NCBI RefSeq assembly: GCF_900120005.1
Contig: NZ_LT635449.1
Span: forward strand, 186,001-250,000
DNA: 64,000 nt
Source of the DNA: Holdemania sp. Marseille-P2844
GTDB lineage: Bacteria > Bacillota_I > Bacilli_A > Erysipelotrichales > Erysipelotrichaceae
Direction of reading: 5' to 3'
The position numbers were made by a program, and so were the translations under genes. Of this stretch, positions 7,914 to 15,948 are shown piece by piece. Under the pieces are notes generated by a model that was not told where the DNA came from, did not search any database, and saw only the letters and a program-made list of their open reading frames with translations. Within the stretch, counting starts at the first letter, position 1. Every line of letters begins with the position of its first letter.

Positions 7914-9628
7914 CGTTGATCCTCCCTCGTCTGTGAACGGACGATTTCCTGATACACCGCACAGGTGTCCAGCAATTCTTCATGCGTCCCCTGGCCGACC
8001 AGCCGGCCCTGATCCATCACCAGAATGAAATCCGCGTGCCGGATCGAGGCGATCCGCTGAGATACGATCAGCACCGCGGGACTGCCCTCAATCTTTTTTA
8101 ACGACTGCCGCAGCCGGGCGTCGGTTTGATAATCAAGCGCGCTGGTGCTGTCGTCCAGCACTAACAGAGATGGCCGGCCCACGAGCGCGCGGGCAATGCA
8201 CAACCGCTGCCGCTGACCGCCGGAACAATTTTTGCCCCCCTGTACCAGCAGCGTATCCAGTCTCTGCGGCATAGCTTCGACAAAATCTCTGGCCTGCGCC
8301 AGCGTCAGCGCCTGCCATAACGCCGCGTCATCGGCGTCTTGATTGCCCCAGCGAAGATTCTCGCGGATCGTCCCGGAAAACAGCACCGCCTTCTGCGGCA
8401 CAATCCGGATCTGACGGCGCAGGTCCGCTAATGAAAATTCCCTCAGCGGCACTCCACCCAGCCGGATCTCGCCCGCTGTCGGATCGATCAGCCGCGGCAG
8501 AAGCTGCACGATTGTGCTTTTGCCGCAGCCCGTTCCGCCGATCAGTCCGACGGTCTGGCGCGGCTGAATTGTAAAGCTGATCTGTTCGATCGCGCTTTCC
8601 CCTTCGCTGTAACCAAAGCTGACCTTATCCATCTCCAGCACAGCATCCTTATCCTTTGACAGTTCCGTGATTCCGCCAATGATCGCCGGCTCTGTTTTCA
8701 AGACCGCTTCAATCCGGCCGGCTGAGGCGGCGGCTTTCGTGAAGATTACAAACAAATTGGCCAGAACGACCAAGGCCAGAAACATCTGCGTCATGTAATT
8801 GACCAGCGCAACCAGGTTGCCCTGACTCAAAGCGCCGCCGTTGACTTGAAAGCTGCCGCAGTAAAGCAGCGCGACAATACCCAAATTGATGACAATCTGC
8901 GTCGCCGGGTTAAACAAACCGCTGATCCAGCCGACGCGCATCGACGCTTGATAGCTCGCCTGGGCAGCTTCGTCAAACCGATGCGTTTCCAACCGCTGCC
9001 GCGAGAATGCGCGGATGACGCGCTGACCTTCGAGGTTCTCCTGCGTAATCTGCGAAATCCGGTCCAGCTGCCGCTGCACAGCTCTGAAAAAATGCGAGGA
9101 ACACGTCATCAATACGCTCAAAACCAAAGCGATCACTACGATCGCCGCCAGAAAGATCAGCGCCATCGTCCGATCGATCACCATCGCCATCGTCAACGAC
9201 CCCAGCACCAGAAACGGCGCCCGGATCGCCAGCCGGATCAACATCGCGACGGCCTGCTGGACCTGATTGACGTCGTTGGTTAAACGCGTGATCAGCGACG
9301 AAGAAGAAAACTGACTGACCTGCTGGGCCGAGAATAAATTGATCTGATGATACACAGCCCGCCGCAGCTCCGTGCCCATCCCCTGCGAACACCGTGCCGC
9401 AAAATACTGACACGTCAGGGAACAGGCGATGCCGACCAGTGCGAAGCCGACGATCACCCCACCCTGGCGCAATATATAAGCCAGATCTTTCTGCGCGATG
9501 CCAACGTCGATGATCCGGGCCATCACCAACGGCACCAACAATTCAAAAATTGCTTCCGCCAGCTTGAACAACGGGCCGAACACAAGTTCTTTTTTAAAAT
9601 ATCGGAAATACGAAACAATCGTTTTCAT
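7910..9628 (-). CDS. Heterodimeric ABC exporter, degenerate half (BmrC/TM287-like)
   Basis: A 572-residue half-transporter with six membrane helices followed by an ATPase. Walker A is 'GGTGCGKST', the signature is a normal '[15 protein letters not shown]', and Walker B is 'LLVLDDSTSALD', where the catalytic Glu is replaced by Asp. The Glu-to-Asp change here and the LSQGQ signature in the partner together build one non-hydrolytic site, so the two genes clearly encode one heterodimer. The ATG at 9628 is preceded by AGGAAG. The gene is transcribed divergently from a LysR regulator 106 nt away, which is its likely controller. Confidence 0.93.
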   Translation of the reverse strand: MKTIVSYFRYFKKELVFGPLFKLAEAIFELLVPLVMARIIDVGIAQKDLAYILRQGGVIVGFALVGIACSLTCQYFAARCSQGMGTELRRAVYHQINLFSAQQVSQFSSSSLITRLTNDVNQVQQAVAMLIRLAIRAPFLVLGSLTMAMVIDRTMALIFLAAIVVIALVLSVLMTCSSHFFRAVQRQLDRISQITQENLEGQRVIRAFSRQRLETHRFDEAAQASYQASMRVGWISGLFNPATQIVINLGIVALLYCGSFQVNGGALSQGNLVALVNYMTQMFLALVVLANLFVIFTKAAASAGRIEAVLKTEPAIIGGITELSKDKDAVLEMDKVSFGYSEGESAIEQISFTIQPRQTVGLIGGTGCGKSTIVQLLPRLIDPTAGEIRLGGVPLREFSLADLRRQIRIVPQKAVLFSGTIRENLRWGNQDADDAALWQALTLAQARDFVEAMPQRLDTLLVQGGKNCSGGQRQRLCIARALVGRPSLLVLDDSTSALDYQTDARLRQSLKKIEGSPAVLIVSQRIASIRHADFILVMDQGRLVGQGTHEELLDTCAVYQEIVRSQTREDQR

Positions 9629-9656
9629 ACAAACTTCTTCCTTTCAGACTTCACTT

Positions 9657-9665
9657 ATTATACCA
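9657..9665 (-). promoter_or_regulatory. Extended -10 promoter of the ABC exporter operon
   Basis: Minus-strand TGG-TATAAT (9665-9657) is an extended -10 about 29 nt upstream of the exporter start. No good -35 is seen at 17 nt, consistent with an activator-dependent promoter. Confidence 0.65.
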
Positions 9666-9691
9666 GCGCCCTTGATATAGAAAAAATATTG

Positions 9692-9706
9692 GTTTACTAT
9701 ATAAAC
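9692..9706. promoter_or_regulatory. LysR-type operator candidate
   Basis: A perfect inverted repeat GTTTA-CTATA-TAAAC, which contains the T-N11-A motif of LysR regulators. It lies midway between the divergent exporter operon and the LysR gene, about 30 nt from either coding start or -10. Both promoters could be controlled from it. Confidence 0.6.
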
Positions 9707-9734
9707 TATACTTAAATCATATAGGAGGATCACG

Positions 9735-10616
9735 ATGGAACTGCGTCAGCTCGAATATTATGTCGCTGTTGTCCAGCATGGCAGCATCTTACAGGCCGCT
9801 TCCGCGCTGAACTTATCCCAGCCGCCGCTCAGCGTGGCGATGAAGCAGCTGGAACAGGAGCTCGGAACGCCGCTGTTTTTCCGCGGAGCACGGCGGATCC
9901 AACTCACCGCGGCCGGCGAGCGCTTTTATCAGCGGGCCCTGGACATTCTCAGCCTGACGGAAGACACGCGCCGGGAGATCACCGGCTATGCCCAGGGACA
10001 GGGGGGCGTCCTGCGCCTGGGCGCGGTCTCCTCCTCTGCCGCTTCCTTATTATATCCAAGACTTTTCCGTTTCGCTGCACGGCATCCGAAAATGCGATAT
10101 CAGATCGACGAAGGCAATACGTTTGAACAGTTGAACAAACTGGCGGCAGGCCTGATTGAAGCCGCGATCGTGCGCACGCCCTTTTACGACGCTTCGGTTC
10201 ACGTCCTGGAGCTGGACGCCGATCCGCTGGCCGTCGTCGTCCGGCGGGAAACGGATCAATTTCCAGACGATCAGATCACAATCCGGCAGTTAAAGGATCA
10301 GCCGCTGGTTTATTACCGCCGCTTCGCGGCCCTGTTAGCGGAGGAATGCGAAAAGGAAGGCTTCACGCCTTCCCCGCTTTGTCTTAATGACGATGCCCGG
10401 ACTTCGATCCAATGGGCGCAGGCCGGACTGGGCACGGCTATCGTGCCCTATTCCTCCGCCGGCTTCATTGATCTGACGCAGATGTCCGTCAAGCCGATCG
10501 CCTGCGAACGGCTGGTCACCAAAACGTGTCTGATCTGGTCGAAAAAGCGGCCGCTTTCCGCCGCGACCGCGTTGTTTCTGGATTTTCTCCGTCAGGATTC
10601 CAAGGTTGACGTATAG
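9735..10616 (+). CDS. LysR-family regulator next to the ABC exporter
   Basis: A 293-residue protein. The winged HTH covers residues 1-60 ('MELRQLEYYVAVVQHGS', 'LNLSQPPLSVAMKQLEQE', 'FFRGARRIQLTAAGERF'), followed by a LysR substrate-binding domain to the end. The ATG at 9735 follows TAGGAGGATCACG. It is divergent from the two-gene exporter with a palindrome between them, so it probably senses a toxic or metabolic ligand and activates export. Its last 25 nt overlap the 3' end of the convergent second LysR gene. The effector cannot be named. Confidence 0.92.
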   Translation: MELRQLEYYVAVVQHGSILQAASALNLSQPPLSVAMKQLEQELGTPLFFRGARRIQLTAAGERFYQRALDILSLTEDTRREITGYAQGQGGVLRLGAVSSSAASLLYPRLFRFAARHPKMRYQIDEGNTFEQLNKLAAGLIEAAIVRTPFYDASVHVLELDADPLAVVVRRETDQFPDDQITIRQLKDQPLVYYRRFAALLAEECEKEGFTPSPLCLNDDARTSIQWAQAGLGTAIVPYSSAGFIDLTQMSVKPIACERLVTKTCLIWSKKRPLSAATALFLDFLRQDSKVDV

Positions 10617-11485
10617 ATCGCCTGGATATCGCGCAGGATTTCCGGATGCCGGAATTCCCGGTAATACACCATGTTGATTTCACGCACCATCGTCATGTTT
10701 TCAATCGGCAGCGTCACCAGCTTTTTCTTCTGCACCTCACTGCGGCAGGCATTTTTCGAGATGATCGTAACGCCCATGTTGGAAGCGACGAGTTCTTTGA
10801 TCACGACGACGCTGTCGATCTCCATGATCACGTTGAAATCATGGATGCTTAAATTTTGTGAGATCAGATGACTTTCAAACAGACTGCGGGTACCGGCGCT
10901 GGAGGAACGCAGAATGAAGTTTTCATTCCGCAGCTCGCTCAGCGATACACTTTGCTTTTTGGCCAGCGGATGATTGACCGAAACGGCTACGCACAGCGAA
11001 TCGGTGTCCAGCAGGATGGAAGTGAAATGCGGGGCGGTGATATTGCCCTCGATGATCGCCAGATCCGCTTCGTACATTTTGAGTTTATTATAAATATTAT
11101 TTATGTTATCCGTAATAATATTAATATGAACGTTAGGATGCTCGTTGCAGTATTTTGCGAATAAATGCGGCACGATGTTGTTCTGGGCGGTCGGCGTGAT
11201 GGCCAGCGTCAGGCTTTTCACCTGGCTGCGGACGTCGCTTAACGCCTGGCGCAGATTCTCGGAAAGCGCGTAAGCCCGCCGTGCATACTTGATCAGCACC
11301 TCGCCTTCCGGGGTCGGAACCAGCTGACGGCGGTTTTTATAAAAAATCTTAATGCCGAATTCCTCCTCCAGCAGTTTGATGTGATGGGTGATCGCCGGCT
11401 GCGTTAAAGCCAGCTGTTTCGCCGTTTTGGTATAATTGCCGCATTCCACTAACGCCAGCAATGTTTTAATCTTGGGATCAATCAT
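10592..11485 (-). CDS. LysR-family regulator next to the CPA2 antiporter
   Basis: A 297-residue LysR protein: HTH in 'YTKTAKQLALTQPAITHHIK' and the wing 'FYKNRRQLVPTPEGEVLIKY', then an effector domain resembling the CysL/CbbR group in outline. It starts at the ATG at 11485 behind AGGATGACCTGATG, where AGGATGA is a usable ribosome site. It is transcribed divergently from the cation:proton antiporter gene with an AT-rich palindromic region between, making that gene its probable target. Its tail overlaps the first LysR gene tail to tail by 25 nt. Confidence 0.9.
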   Translation of the reverse strand: MIDPKIKTLLALVECGNYTKTAKQLALTQPAITHHIKLLEEEFGIKIFYKNRRQLVPTPEGEVLIKYARRAYALSENLRQALSDVRSQVKSLTLAITPTAQNNIVPHLFAKYCNEHPNVHINIITDNINNIYNKLKMYEADLAIIEGNITAPHFTSILLDTDSLCVAVSVNHPLAKKQSVSLSELRNENFILRSSSAGTRSLFESHLISQNLSIHDFNVIMEIDSVVVIKELVASNMGVTIISKNACRSEVQKKKLVTLPIENMTMVREINMVYYREFRHPEILRDIQAIYTSTLES

Positions 11486-11517
11486 CAGGTCATCCTCCTA
11501 TTATTAAATATATTTAT

Positions 11518-11532
11518 AATATACAAAATATT
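11518..11532. promoter_or_regulatory. LysR-type operator candidate upstream of antiporter
   Basis: Inverted repeat AATAT-ACAAA-ATATT, embedded in a wider near-palindrome (TTAT...ATAA). It lies immediately upstream of the antiporter -35, the usual LysR activation position. The local sequence is very AT-rich, so chance is not excluded. Confidence 0.5.
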
Positions 11533-11538
11533 CATAAT

Positions 11539-11567
11539 TTGATTTTATCCTCTTTGATCCATATAAT
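11539..11567 (+). promoter_or_regulatory. Promoter of the CPA2 antiporter gene
   Basis: -35 TTGATT (11539-11544), 17-nt spacer, -10 TATAAT (11562-11567), 32 nt before the start codon. Confidence 0.75.
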
Positions 11568-11599
11568 CAAGTAGGAAACGACAAGGGGGAATTCAAACG

Positions 11600-12844
11600 A
11601 TGTTAAGTTCATTTAATTTACAGCCCAATTCCGAGCTGGGGCTGTGTCTGGCGATTATTTTGTTAAGCGGGTTTCTGTTAACCCGGATCACAAAGCTGCT
11701 GAAGCTGCCCAATGTGACAGCTTATATTTTGACCGGCGTGCTGTTAGGGCCGTTCTGCTTCAACGTGATCCCGACGGAAATCATCAACAGCCTCGGTTTT
11801 GTCACCGACGTGGCGCTGGGCTTTATCGCTTTCGGCGTCGGCCGCTACTTTCTGTTTCATGAGTTGAAGCGCAACGGCATCAATATTCTGATCCTGACGT
11901 GCTGCGAAGCGTTGATCGCCGCGGTGGTCATCATCTTCGTGATGGTTGTGATCTTCCGCCAGCCGCTGGCCTTCGCGCTCTTGTTGGGGGCGATCGGATC
12001 GGCGACCGCGCCGGCTTCCACAATCATGACGATCCGGCAGTATCAGGCCAAGGGCGATTTCGTCAATTTAATCCTGCAGGTCGTCGCGCTGGACGATGCG
12101 GTATCCATTCTTGCCTTCAGCGTCTGCGCGGCGATCGCGGAAGCGCTGGTTCAGCACTCGGCGATGAATCTTATGGTGTTTATCGAGCCGGTCTTAACCA
12201 ACGGTTTAGCGGTGGTCATGGGCATCGGCTGCGGTCTGATCATGCATAAGATGATTACGGAAAAACGTTCCGACGATAACCGTCTGATCATCGCGGTGTC
12301 GATGATCTTAATTATGAGCGCGCTGTGCACCGCGTTGGATGTCTCGCCGCTGTTGTGCTGCATGGCGATGGGCGCGGCTTATCTGAATTTATCCAAGGAT
12401 ATTCAGCTGTTTGATCAGGTCAGCAGCTTCACCCCGCCGATCATGACGATCTTCTTCGTCGTCAGCGGCATGAATCTGAATATTCCGGCGCTGCGCTATG
12501 TCGGCTTGATTGGTCTGGGGTTCTTCTTCTTCCGCATTGTCGGCAAGCTGATCGGTTCGTGGATCGGTTGTACCCTGATCCAGGCGCCGGCCACAACGCG
12601 AAATAATTTCGGCCTGGCACTGGTGCCGTCAGCCGGCGTCGCGATTGGTTTAGCGGCCCTGGGCCAGCGGATCTTACCCGGCGAATATGGAACGTTGTTG
12701 TCAACGGTCATCCTGTCAACGGCGATCCTGTATGAAATCATTGGTCCGCTGTGTGCGAAGACCTCGCTAATCTTATCCGGATCCATTCCCAAAGAAAATC
12801 TGCATCCTGCCCATCACAAGCATTCTCATCAGGCCGCGGTCTGA
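11600..12844 (+). CDS. CPA2-family cation:proton antiporter
   Basis: A 414-residue membrane protein with about 12-13 helices and no cytoplasmic regulatory (KTN/TrkA) domain. Helix 1-2 'LLKLPNVTAYILTGVLLGP' and the helix 5 region 'GSATAPASTIMTIRQY', followed by 'VVALDDAVSI' with the conserved Asp-Asp pair of the ion-binding core, place it in the CPA2 Na+/H+ (or K+/H+) exchangers. The start ATG at 11600 is preceded by AAGGGGGAA. It is divergent from a LysR regulator. Ion selectivity cannot be read from the sequence. A His-rich tail (HPAHHKHSHQ) ends the protein. Confidence 0.9.
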   Translation: MLSSFNLQPNSELGLCLAIILLSGFLLTRITKLLKLPNVTAYILTGVLLGPFCFNVIPTEIINSLGFVTDVALGFIAFGVGRYFLFHELKRNGINILILTCCEALIAAVVIIFVMVVIFRQPLAFALLLGAIGSATAPASTIMTIRQYQAKGDFVNLILQVVALDDAVSILAFSVCAAIAEALVQHSAMNLMVFIEPVLTNGLAVVMGIGCGLIMHKMITEKRSDDNRLIIAVSMILIMSALCTALDVSPLLCCMAMGAAYLNLSKDIQLFDQVSSFTPPIMTIFFVVSGMNLNIPALRYVGLIGLGFFFFRIVGKLIGSWIGCTLIQAPATTRNNFGLALVPSAGVAIGLAALGQRILPGEYGTLLSTVILSTAILYEIIGPLCAKTSLILSGSIPKENLHPAHHKHSHQAAV

Positions 12845-12860
12845 CTCTCTTAACCAGAAA

Positions 12861-12910
12861 CGAGTGGAAACGTCTGGGGTTATCCCCTTCGCTTCCACCC
12901 GTTTTCTTTT
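12861..12910 (+). terminator. Terminator of the antiporter gene
   Basis: Nested arms CGAGTGGAAACG / CGCTTCCACCCG enclose GGGGTTATCCCC and are followed by TTTTCTTTT on the plus strand. Confidence 0.8.
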
Positions 12911-12991
12911 GCCTTGTTTTCAGCGCCCTCTTCCGTGAAAAATACAACCCCTCGCAATCGGGTGGCACCAATCCAATCAGACAGAAAGCAT

Positions 12992-13018
12992 AAAAAAAAC
13001 AGCGTCGTGAAACGCTGT
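12992..13018 (-). terminator. rpsO terminator
   Basis: ACAGCGT (12999-13005) pairs with ACGCTGT (13012-13018) around a 6-nt loop. Eight T follow on the minus strand, starting 8 nt past the rpsO stop. Confidence 0.92.
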
Positions 13019-13026
13019 CTTCATCC

Positions 13027-13293
13027 TTACTTTCTCAGGCCCAAGCGCTGAATCAGATCACGGTAACGGTTGATATCCGTGTCGCGCAGATAAGCTAAGA
13101 ACTTTCTTCTGCGGCCGACCATCATCATCAGACCCCGTGTGGAATGGTAATCCTTCTTGTGTTCCTTTAAATGTTCTGTCAGACGGTTGATCTGCGCTGT
13201 CAGAACGGCAACCTGAACCTCAACGGAACCGGTATCGCCTTCAAAACGAGCGTATTCTTTAATGATCGCGGTCTTTTCTGCTTTACTTAACAT
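13027..13293 (-). CDS. rpsO: 30S ribosomal protein S15
   Basis: The 88-residue S15: '[16 protein letters not shown]', '[16 protein letters not shown]', '[19 protein letters not shown]', ending 'LIQRLGLRK'. The length is exactly typical. The start ATG at 13293 has AGGAGG seven bases before it; the open frame further upstream is leader, not coding. S15 binds the 16S rRNA three-way junction in the small-subunit platform. It is a single-gene unit with its own promoter and terminator. The roughly 80-nt leader may bind S15 for feedback control, as in other bacteria. Confidence 0.98.
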   Translation of the reverse strand: MLSKAEKTAIIKEYARFEGDTGSVEVQVAVLTAQINRLTEHLKEHKKDYHSTRGLMMMVGRRRKFLAYLRDTDINRYRDLIQRLGLRK

Positions 13294-13370
13294 GTGTTTT
13301 CCTCCTATATCGTTAAGACCTGATGGACCGAGCGTGCCGACGGAGTCATCGTGCATCCCAGTTCAACAGC
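13294..13370 (-). ncRNA. rpsO 5' leader, possible S15 autoregulatory RNA
   Basis: The transcript leader contains GATG...CATC and CCG...CGG pairing blocks (13321-13353) just upstream of the AGGAGG. Structured rpsO leaders that bind S15 are known in several phyla, but they differ in shape. I cannot match this one confidently to a described class. Confidence 0.35.
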
Positions 13371-13376
13371 GTGTTA

Positions 13377-13406
13377 ATCATAGCATAAACATCCCCTGCT
13401 TGACAA
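13377..13406 (-). promoter_or_regulatory. rpsO promoter
   Basis: Minus strand: -35 TTGTCA (13406-13401), 18-nt spacer, extended -10 TGC-TATGAT (13385-13377). Confidence 0.75.
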
Positions 13407-13483
13407 GTCTTATTTTCATCTGATCCTGCTTTATGAAGCGGTTTAGGAGCCAGAGGGCGCAGTCAGGACACAGGGAGCAATGC

Positions 13484-13513
13484 TTGTGTTTTGCCCCCGG
13501 ATGAAGGTATAAT
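13484..13513 (+). promoter_or_regulatory. Promoter of the hydroxyacid dehydrogenase gene
   Basis: -35 TTGTGT (13484-13489), 18-nt spacer, -10 TATAAT (13508-13513), with the start codon only 18 nt downstream. Confidence 0.65.
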
Positions 13514-13531
13514 AGGACAAGAGGTGATACG

Positions 13532-14386
13532 ATGAGTAAAATTGCATGGATCGGAACCGGGGTCATGGGTAAGTCTATGGTTTCCCATTTATTGAATCAG
13601 GGCGATGAGGTCACCGTCTACAACCGGACGGCCGCCAAAGCGGAAGCATTAAAGGAAAAAGGCGCGCAGGTCGCTTATTCCGTGGCCGAGGCCGTCAAGG
13701 ATGCGGACTTGATCTTCACGATCGTCGGTTTCCCGAAAGATGTCGAAGAAGTTTATGATGAAATCTTCAAAGCGGCCAAGCCGGGGGCCATCGCGGTCGA
13801 TATGACGACATCCTCCCCTTCGCTGGCGGTGAAGCTTCATCAACAGGGAAAAGAGCATCAGATCCGCGTATTGGACGCGCCGGTTTCCGGCGGGGACAGC
13901 GGCGCGGCGGCGGGCACGTTGTCGATCATGGTCGGCGGCGAGGAAGCGGATTTTAACGCCTGTCTGCCGTATTTCAACAAGATGGGCAAATCGGTGCTGC
14001 GGATGGGACAGGCAGGCTGCGGCCAGCATACCAAAATGGCGAATCAGATCGCAATCGCCGGCACGGTCAGCGCAGTGGCGGAAGCGATCGTTTATGCCAA
14101 GGCGAACGGTTTGGATCCGGAAAAACTGCTCGGCGCCATCAGCAAGGGCGCGGCCGGCAGCTGGCAGATGAGCAACAACGGCGTCAAGATGCTGCAGCAG
14201 GATTATAATCCGGGTTTCTTCATCAAGCATTTCATCAAGGATATGCGGCTGGCTAAGGAAGCGGCAAAAGCGCAGAACGTGGAGCTGCCGGTGCTGGAAA
14301 TCGTGCTTTCCATGTACGAACAGATGCAGGATGAGGGCGAGGGCGATCTGGGTACTCAGGCCATCATCAAGCATTACGAAAAATAG
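13532..14386 (+). CDS. Beta-hydroxyacid dehydrogenase (3-hydroxyisobutyrate dehydrogenase family)
   Basis: A 284-residue NAD(P)-dependent oxidoreductase. The N-terminal Rossmann fold has 'IAWIGTGVMGKSMVSHL' (GxGxxG) and the substrate motif 'LDAPVSGGDSGAAAGTLSIM'. The C-terminal all-helical domain contains the catalytic Lys region 'GCGQHTKMANQI'. Family members oxidise 3-hydroxyisobutyrate, tartronate semialdehyde/glycerate or similar short hydroxyacids; the exact substrate cannot be told. A coenzyme discriminator 'YNRT' after strand 2 suggests NADP preference. The gene is monocistronic with its own promoter and terminator. Confidence 0.9.
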   Translation: MSKIAWIGTGVMGKSMVSHLLNQGDEVTVYNRTAAKAEALKEKGAQVAYSVAEAVKDADLIFTIVGFPKDVEEVYDEIFKAAKPGAIAVDMTTSSPSLAVKLHQQGKEHQIRVLDAPVSGGDSGAAAGTLSIMVGGEEADFNACLPYFNKMGKSVLRMGQAGCGQHTKMANQIAIAGTVSAVAEAIVYAKANGLDPEKLLGAISKGAAGSWQMSNNGVKMLQQDYNPGFFIKHFIKDMRLAKEAAKAQNVELPVLEIVLSMYEQMQDEGEGDLGTQAIIKHYEK

Positions 14387-14395
14387 CTTCTTTTC

Positions 14396-14423
14396 GACCT
14401 TCGGATGTTTCCGGAGGTTTTTT
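14396..14423 (+). terminator. Terminator of the hydroxyacid dehydrogenase gene
   Basis: ACCTTCGGA (14397-14405) pairs with TCCGGAGGT (14410-14418) around TGTT, followed by a T6 run. The opposite strand lacks a comparable T run. Confidence 0.88.
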
Positions 14424-14459
14424 AGTGGATCATCTTGACCTCAATGGAAAAGAAGTTTC

Positions 14460-15572
14460 TTAATCCAGAAACTCCTCCAGTACCGTATTTAGAAGCGCCA
14501 TACCGGCTTCGGTCGGCATCAGGCGGTTCTCCGTCATTCTGAGCCAGCCCTGCCTGATTCCTTTCTGCACCGCATCCGGGTAGACCTCGCTCAGCGGCAA
14601 CCCGAACTTCTGTTCAAAGTCAGCCAGCGATAACCCCCATGCGGTGCGCAGATTCATCATCACCATTTCGAACATCTGATCCCGCCGCGACAGTTCGATC
14701 GTTTCCCCGATCCAGTTTCCTTTAAAATATTCCTGAAAATTGCACGTGTTGTCATAACGAAAAGAACTCAGCTTCCCGCTGGCGCCCAGCCCAACGCCGT
14801 AAAAATCATCATAGTTCCAATAATGCAGATTATGCCGCGACGCATAGCCCGGCTTCGCGAAATTGGATATTTCATAATGTTGATAGCCGGCCTCGGTTAA
14901 AAACCGGACCGCTTCAAAATACATGCTGGCTTCGGTGTCCTCGTCCAATGGCCGCTGGCCGGTTCGGCCGAATTCGCTGTGTTCCTCAATCGTCAGCGCA
15001 TACAGCGAGCAATGCGGAATGTTCAGCGACAGGACGTCCTGGAGTGTTTTTTTCCATTGTGTCCTCGTCTGACGAGGAAGGCTGTAAATCAAATCGCAGG
15101 AAATATTCGTCAAGCCGGCCTGCTGAAGCAGCCGCACTGCCTGACGCGCCTGAGCGAACGTATGCCGCCGGCCGATCTGTTTCAGAATTTCATCGTCGCA
15201 GGATTGCAGGCCGAGCGATATCCGGTTGATCCCGCCCTTTACCAAAATTTCGATCAGTTCTGTGCTGATCGCTTCCGGATTGGCTTCGATCGTGACCTCC
15301 GTCGCCCCTTGAAGATAAGGCTGAAGCAAGTCCAGCAGCCGCCGCAGCTGATCGAGCGATAAAGCGGTCGGCGTCCCCCCGCCGATGTAGACTGTTTCCA
15401 TGCCTTTGCAGGGCACCCGTTCTTCCAGTTCTCTGGCCAGCTGCGTCAAATACTGATCAGCCAGTCCGGTCTGGTAGCGCACGCGGGTGAAATCGCAGTA
15501 CGCGCAGATTCCCTGACAAAAGGGAATGTGAACATACAGCGCGCGATTCTCAAAGGTAGCGGCGGCGCACAT
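14460..15572 (-). CDS. hemW: HemW-type radical SAM protein
   Basis: A 370-residue radical SAM protein. 'YVHIPFCQGICAYCDF' gives the CxxxCxxC cluster motif, then 'VYIGGGTPTAL' and 'ISLGLQSCDDEILKQIGR'. The C-terminal HemW winged-helix ends 'NRLMPTEAGMALLN'. The family was long annotated as oxygen-independent coproporphyrinogen oxidase (HemN), but HemW proteins act as heme chaperones. The start at 15572 (MCAAATFENRALYVH) is behind GGGAGA; the upstream extension is coding for MazG in another frame. It overlaps mazG by 23 nt. Position next to lepA is conserved across Firmicutes. Confidence 0.92.
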   Translation of the reverse strand: MCAAATFENRALYVHIPFCQGICAYCDFTRVRYQTGLADQYLTQLARELEERVPCKGMETVYIGGGTPTALSLDQLRRLLDLLQPYLQGATEVTIEANPEAISTELIEILVKGGINRISLGLQSCDDEILKQIGRRHTFAQARQAVRLLQQAGLTNISCDLIYSLPRQTRTQWKKTLQDVLSLNIPHCSLYALTIEEHSEFGRTGQRPLDEDTEASMYFEAVRFLTEAGYQHYEISNFAKPGYASRHNLHYWNYDDFYGVGLGASGKLSSFRYDNTCNFQEYFKGNWIGETIELSRRDQMFEMVMMNLRTAWGLSLADFEQKFGLPLSEVYPDAVQKGIRQGWLRMTENRLMPTEAGMALLNTVLEEFLD

Positions 15573-15822
15573 CGGCAAACTTCTCCCGGATGACTTCCTC
15601 GGCGTCCCATCCTTGATCGATGCAGATCGACATCGCATACATCAAAACATCGGCGACCTCGCTTTTCACCGCGTCCCAGTCCGGTGTTTCTTCGGTTTGA
15701 ATAAAGCATTCCAGCAGCTCCCCGGCTTCGGCAAAGACCGACTTGGCTAAAATCGCCGGTGTGTCGGTTTGATCCCAGCCGCAGTCGATCCGCAGCTGTT
15801 GGATTTCATCTGATATTGCCAT
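15550..15822 (-). CDS. MazG-like nucleotide pyrophosphohydrolase
   Basis: A 90-residue single-domain MazG-fold protein with the paired metal-binding motifs 'EAGELLE' (ExxE) and 'EVADVLMY' (ExxD) on consecutive helices. Family enzymes hydrolyse non-canonical or surplus NTPs to NMP and pyrophosphate, a house-cleaning role. The start ATG at 15822 follows AGGGATAAGTT. It is 126 nt downstream of lepA, beyond a terminator-like structure, and overlaps hemW. The exact substrate is unknown. Confidence 0.85.
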   Translation of the reverse strand: MAISDEIQQLRIDCGWDQTDTPAILAKSVFAEAGELLECFIQTEETPDWDAVKSEVADVLMYAMSICIDQGWDAEEVIREKFADVRRRYL

Positions 15823-15873
15823 AACTTATCCCTGACCTTTCTTCGCTCGTTCCTATTTTTAAACTCGTCAATC

Positions 15874-15946
15874 AAAAAAACAGGCGCGGCACTGAAACCT
15901 GTGAAAGGATGATCCAATCGCTGAGGTTCGCCTGCCACCGGCCTGT
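15874..15946 (-). terminator. lepA terminator, two-armed structure
   Basis: On the minus strand ACAGGC (15946-15941) pairs with GCCTGT (15885-15880), followed by a T7 run. Inside are AACCT/AGGTT arms (15896-15900 with 15924-15928). It begins three bases past the lepA stop. Confidence 0.7.
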
Positions 15947-15948
15947 TT

